Notes under the pieces: model-generated
What the model was told of the DNA's origin: nothing
What the model saw: the letters and a program-made list of their open reading frames with translations, nothing else
The model's database searches: none
Made by a program: the position numbers and the translations under genes
Assembly (NCBI GenBank): GCA_001430745.1
Contig: KQ482007.1
Span: 26,832 to 51,390, forward strand
Reading direction: 5' to 3'
DNA length: 24,559 nt
Origin: Auxenochlorella pyrenoidosa
Taxonomy: Eukaryota; Chlorophyta; Trebouxiophyceae; Chlorellales; Chlorellaceae
Shown here: positions 20,200 to 24,559 of the stretch, piece after piece
How positions within the stretch are numbered: position 1 is the first letter of the stretch
Layout: the number at the start of each line of letters is the position of its first letter

Positions 20200-20928
20200 G
20201 CTGGCGCGTTCTTAATGTCGAATGCAGTGGTCGGAATGGAGACGTCGAGCAGCAGGGGTGGAGCCCCCAAGGGCAGCTGCCCGTGGCCTCCGGGCTGCGC
20301 TCACGCCCGCGCCCGGAAGCAGTAAAGCTTGAAGCTTCTCAAAGGAAGGGAGAGAGGGTGATCGATGCTCGAAGAGAGTCTGGGATCACACACAATGGGG
20401 TCGCAGAGGGCCGCTAGGGCGCGGGGTGCCTGGTGAGCTCCCCAAGCGCTGCCTTGGGATCTGATCAGCTATAGCCCGTGAGAGGAGCTGCTGAGGAGGA
20501 AAGGGCCCGATCGAGCTGGACCGAGCATTTCCTCCGGGCGCCTCCATTTGTCTAAACGTCCTTCCTCTGGATCCAGCTCGCTGCTCAGTGCACAGGAGGA
20601 CGGCGGCTGTCCGAGGGCAGCAGGGTTGCTGCGCCTGGCCTCTGCGGCGCTGGCAACCCCTGAAGCAGCCTCACTGAAACTTGTGCAGCCTATTTCGGTC
20701 CTAGCAGCGTACCCTGGACCTAGGACCTCAAAGCAGGCAAGAGCAGGCCGGCCTGAGCCCGCAGATCAGCCCAAAGCCCCCGCACTGCCCGCGCCCGCCA
20801 GTGTGCGCCCCCCGCCCAGCCTGCACCTGCCTTGTGTGCCAGCTTGTGGAGAGTGCTGCCGCAACCGCCCTCAGTCTGCACCATTTGACGTTTTTGAGCC
20901 TGCTGCAGGCCTCACAGCCGCTATCAAC
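20200..20928. promoter_or_regulatory. Divergent promoter region between GT14 copies B and C
   Basis: The start codons of copy B (minus) and copy C (plus) face away from each other across 729 bp, so this region must hold both promoters or one shared bidirectional promoter. The block shared with copy A lies at 20423-20443. An AAGCTTGAAGCTTC motif lies near 20326-20340. The copy C frame is open from about 20548 but has no ATG until 20929. A plausible 3' splice site (polypyrimidine then CTGCAG) near 20908 suggests a possible 5' UTR intron. No TATA box was seen. Confidence 0.5.
20423..20443 (-). promoter_or_regulatory. Upstream block shared by copies A and B (copy B)
   Basis: This is the counterpart of the block at 15847-15867, with G in place of C at one position (GGTGCCTGGTGAGCTCCC). 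It lies in the divergent B/C promoter region, so it could affect either gene. Confidence 0.35.
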
Positions 20929-23900
20929 ATGCAGCCGCCGCCGCTCAAGCCTCGCTCGCCTCAAAAGGCAGGGCGGCGGCTGACTGTGGAGCCCCTGCTA
21001 CCACGCTCCTTTTCGCACCCCACCTTCAGCCGGCTGGTGGGTGCTTGCAATGCGTATGTCAAGGGAGCGATGCCATGCAGTGCATGGGCTACAGCGCTCT
21101 TTGTGCTGTCGCCCATGCCTCGCAGCTGCCCGCTTTCCCAAAGCAGCCTCCGCCAGCTGCAGCACCCACCAGCCGCTCCCTTTCCTCAGCCAGCCGCGCC
21201 CCCCCCCCCCTGCAGCCCCCCAGCGAGGCTCTACTGGACCGGCTGCAGCGGCACCGCCCCATGCGCAATGCGCTGCTCTTCCTCATCTCCCTCGTCCTGG
21301 CGGCCAACTGCGTGTGGGCAGTGCAGGGGCTGGCGGCCTGGCGGCGCGGTGGCAGCGAGCCGGCGGGCGCAGGCGACGAGCGCCTGCTGTTCCAGCGCCT
21401 CGGGTCGACCACACTGTCGGTGGAGGTGGGTGCTGCGCGTTTGTCGGCGCACCCTGCGTCCCTGGGTGCTGCAGTTCTTCAGGGATGCAGGAATGCTGTC
21501 GGCAGTAGATTTGCAGCACGGCACGTGCAGCCCGCAGCGTGTGTGCCCCCTGCCGCACCAGTGTGGCCTTGCGGTGGCTGGCGCCTCTTGGCATTCCTGG
21601 TTGTGGGTCCAATGGGTCCAACTGGGTGGTTCTTCACCGGCTGCCCAGGTGCTGCGCGAGGGCGGCAGCAAGGACGGCGAGGCCGCGGGGCGCTCCACCT
21701 ACCTGCTCAACGCGCAGCTGGTCGACAAGGCCAACAGCACCCAGCAGGCGCAGCAGGCGGAGCAGGCGCAGCAGGCCGGGGGCAGCACGAGGGAGCAGAG
21801 CGAGCGCGCGGCGGCGGCAGCGGTGGATGCCGCCGTGCGGGCGGGCGACCAGGGGGCAGAGGACCTGGTGGGCAGGCTGCGGGAGATGGGGACCGCGCTG
21901 ACGGGCGCCCTGGCAGCAGGGGTGGAGAGCTGGATGCACGGCGGGCGCGATGAGGACGGCAGCAGCGGCGAGGCTGCCGGCCTGCGAGGGCACCACCTGG
22001 GCAGACCCGGCGGCGAAGCGGCCACTGCTGGCGATGAAGCCAAGCCAGCGGGTGCGGCAGAGGAGTCAAAGCCGCCGGGCAGCGAACAGGCGCCGCCGCC
22101 GCCGCCGTCTCCCCCGCCCCACAGGCGAGGGCCGGGCTGTGGGTGGGCACATCCCTTGGCTCGGTGCCCAGCTCAAGAGGGCCAGCCGCTGGCAGGGTGG
22201 GCTGCTTTCAGGGTGGGAAAGGTTTGCGCCTGCGCCCTGCAATGTCCCCTCGAGGGCGCCAGCAGACGCCTGGCCGCCTCGCCGTCCCTGCAGGGCTGTG
22301 CTGAAGATGCCCGAGGTTGAGGAGCGCAGCAGGGATGCATGCGCACAGGTGGGCGCCCGCCCAGCTCCCGACTCCCCTGCACGCAGCCCCCAGCTGCCGT
22401 GCACGCTGGCCCTGGGACGCGGGCCCTCCCATCCTTGAAAAACAAGCAGGGACGAGCATTAGCCGGTCGCCACGTCTGCTGCTTCCCAGGTGTGGGCACA
22501 CCAACGTGCCAGGCAAAAGCCAGCCAGGATGCTCAGCTTCCCTGCTGGCCCCCACCCCCCACAACTCCCGCAGGCGCTGCGCCTGCCGCGCGTGGCGCTG
22601 CTGTTCCTCACCCGGGGCGACCTGTACCACCACGAAGCCTGGGCAGCCTGGTTCCGAGCAGGCAAGCCAGGAGCAGCAGGGATGGAGGGAGGAGGCAAGG
22701 CTACAGCCAGGCCGGCACGACTCGCAGTGCTGCGCCACGCAGAGAGGCCCACATCATGATCTTCCTGGTCTTCATTTTTTGCCTTCTCCCCTCGCCCTGC
22801 ATTTGCGCAGCCCAAGGGCAACTGCCGGTCCGCCAGCTGCGTGCAGCCGCCTGCCCGGCAGCGCCGGCGCCCGCGCCAGACACAGAGGCGGCGGCCAGCC
22901 GGCGGCAGCTCGGCGAGGAAGGCAGCGAGCCATCAGAGGATGTGAGGCAGCGGGAGCAGCTGGAGCAGGGGCGGCTGCAGGGAGCTGCCGGGGTGGCGGC
23001 TGCCTGCGGATGGACCGCCAGCACCGGAGGGGCGCTCCCCGCTGGCGGCGACGCAAGCAGCGGAGGCGGCGGCCCCATTGCCCAGCAGCACCTGTTCAGC
23101 GTCTACGTCCACGCCCCGCCCGACGTAAAGGGTGGGCGGCCAGGGCGGGCCGCTTGCCATGCTGCTGCCTTTGTGCCTGCCTGCCTCCCTGCCTGCTTGC
23201 CTGCCAGCTTGCCCGCCCGCCCACCTGAAAAACCTCTCACGTACATCCCTCGATATTCCTCAGTCCTCAGAGCCGCTCCCTTCCTGCTGCCTGCCCCGCA
23301 GACGAGGACCTGCCGCCCCTGTTTTGCGGCCGCCTCATCCCGGACCGCCTGCAGCCCGAATGGGGCACCCACCAGGTGGGGCAGCAGCACCTGCCACTGA
23401 ACTCGCTTCTGTTCTGTGGGCAGGGATTATAGACTTTAACAGGCTCTGTAGTTGGCAGCGACAGCTGCTGCATGGGGCCTTGTATTGCCCTTCAAACGCC
23501 CTGCCTCACAGCACCGCTTTCCTGCCCGCTGCAGCTGGTGGAGGCCACACGCAACCTGCTGTGGGAGGCGTTCAGGGACCCGCTGAACCAGCGGTGAGGA
23601 GACCTGCATGTAGCATAGGCTCGCTGGCTTGCAAACCATGTCTGCTGTCCGGTGATGCCATTGTGCAGCTGTCACCCTCCTTTGCTTGCACAAGCCTGCA
23701 GTCCTGACTGCCTTGCTCACCATGCCTCCCCTGCCCCCATAACCCCCCTCCCATGCAGCTTTGTGCTGCTGAGCGAGAGCGACATCCCGCTGTACGACCC
23801 GCTCACCCTGCACCAGCAGCTGCTGGCCGACACAAAGTCGCGCATCAACCTGTGCCGCCACGCCGCCCCCACCGACCCGCGGCGCTGGAGCTGGCGCATG

Positions 23901-24559
23901 GCGGTGAGGGCTCCCCCTTCCCGTGTACTGGAGGCCCCTCTGCAGCGCCCTGGTCTGATGCGTCGAATGGAGCGAGTGCTGCGCGCTGGCTCTCAAAGAA
24001 ACAGAAACGGCGAAACTCTCCCCTCAGGGTTGGCACCATCCTCTTGAGGGCGCCGTTTCGGGATTCCGGCACTGGCCCCGTCACATTTTGTTCGAGGTTT
24101 TCCCGCACTGTGCGGCTCCTCCCGTTCCGCCTCCCGCAGTCTCCCCAGCTCAAGGCCTGGCACTGGCGCAAGAGCAGCCAGTGGTTTGGGCTGCTGCGCC
24201 GGCATGTGGAGGTGGTGCTGCAGGATGTAGACGTCTTCAGGCGGTGAGTGCCTGCAGGCAATGCCCTGAGCAGCTGCCCTGAGCAGCTGCAGGCAATGCC
24301 CAGCCCCGGGGGCTGCAGCCTGGCCTGCCATCTGGACCTGAGCCGCGGCTGCAGGGCATGTTATAATAGCGCCATGCTGGCATGGCCTGCTGGGTTGGCG
24401 GGCTTGTGCTGTGCGGCTCCCGCCCGCCCTGCTGGAAATGACAGGCCGCCTCCTTCAACACACCCCGTGCCCTTAAAAGAAACACACAAGTTTGGCCCGC
24501 GCAGGTTTGAGGAGCACTGCCGCAACGGGTGGGACGGCGACTACAAGCGCTGGCGCGAC
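20929..24559 (+). CDS. GT14 (Core-2/I-branching type) glycosyltransferase, copy C (3' partial, 11 exons in window)
   Basis: Exons are 20929-21036, 21216-21425, 21649-22124, 22294-22348, 22574-22661, 22811-23131, 23302-23375, 23535-23593, 23759-23903, 24140-24243 and 24505-24559 (cut by the edge), giving about 565 residues. A single transmembrane segment lies at about 55-75 (LLFLISLVLAANCVWAV). The stem is Gln/Ala/Glu-rich (QQAQQAEQAQQAGG) and ends in a poly-Pro stretch. Catalytic motifs are RVALLFLTRGD, FSVYVHAPPDVK, LVEATRNLLWEAFRDPLNQR, FVLLSESDIPLY (465-476), HWRKSSQWFGL and FEEHCRNGWDGDYKRWRD; the PDEHYF exon lies just beyond the window. It is more diverged than A and B are from each other. 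It keeps the 104-bp HWRK exon, but has an extra intron between WGTHQ and LVEA, and a different intron position after AWFRA. Donors at 22125 and 22662 are GC. Upstream exon boundaries are less certain because the stem is poorly conserved. Confidence 0.87.
23173..23205. repeat. TGCC-rich tetranucleotide tract in a copy C intron
   Basis: Imperfect TGCC units lie in intron 23132-23301. The motif is the complement of a CAGG-type repeat, similar to the one in a copy B intron but at a different intron position. Confidence 0.75.
24252..24301. repeat. Nested direct repeats in a copy C intron
   Basis: CTGCAGGCAATGCCC occurs at 24252-24266 and 24287-24301, flanking a 13-bp tandem duplication of CCCTGAGCAGCTG (24264-24276 and 24277-24289). 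All lie inside intron 24244-24504. Confidence 0.9.

Noticed and set aside
20548..22320. A 590-residue continuous open frame on the plus strand
   Set aside because: It contains real exons of copy C (20929-21036, 21649-22124) joined by introns that happen to stay open. It has no ATG before 20929 and reads through the transmembrane exon in the wrong frame.
24358..24377. TATAAT-like AT-rich sequence
   Set aside because: It lies inside an intron of copy C, far from any start, and is expected by chance.
1..24559. Transposon, CRISPR array, tRNA or rRNA genes
   Set aside because: No terminal inverted repeats, transposase motifs, regularly spaced repeats or RNA-gene signatures were seen. The direct repeats present are short tandem duplications.

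Overview
The window is nuclear DNA from a GC-rich, intron-dense eukaryote, most likely a chlorophyte green alga of the Chlorella/trebouxiophyte kind. The reasons are short exons (about 55-240 bp) separated by C-rich introns, TGTAA polyadenylation signals after two genes, plant-like Nup155 and GT14 proteins, and very frequent GC-AG introns. No bacterial operon, RNA gene, CRISPR array or intact transposon was seen. All gene models below were built by eye from splice-phase consistency and protein-family matches. Nothing was computed or searched.

Layout. (1) 156-6762, plus strand: the C-terminal half of nucleoporin Nup155, 20 exons, entering from the left edge. (2) 7108-9238, plus: a small secreted cysteine-rich protein, 10 exons, with almost every exon encoding one Cys module that resembles the follistatin N-terminal (FOLN) type. 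(3) 9781-11100, plus: a coiled-coil protein of unknown function, 3 exons. (4) 11507-15666, minus: GT14 glycosyltransferase copy A, 11 exons. (5) 16163-20199, minus: GT14 copy B, a tandem duplicate of A with the same 11-exon structure. (6) 20929-24559, plus: GT14 copy C, more diverged, divergently oriented from B and cut by the right edge.

The right half of the window is a local expansion of type II membrane glycosyltransferases (Core-2/I-branching or plant GlcAT14-like fold). Each has one transmembrane anchor, an Ala-rich stem, and an unusual low-complexity insert inside the catalytic domain. Copies A and B were duplicated as complete units, including upstream and 3' flanking sequence. They then exchanged patches, apparently by gene conversion. 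The secreted Cys-rich protein and the Golgi-type transferases could both serve the cell wall or extracellular matrix, but adjacency alone does not prove a link.

The most notable general features are: 11 of 60 inferred introns with a GC donor, two of which switch between GC and GT in the A/B paralogs; CA repeats sitting just upstream of several Nup155 acceptors; a Nup155 intron with no usable in-frame AG acceptor; and the one-module-per-exon design of the Cys-rich gene.
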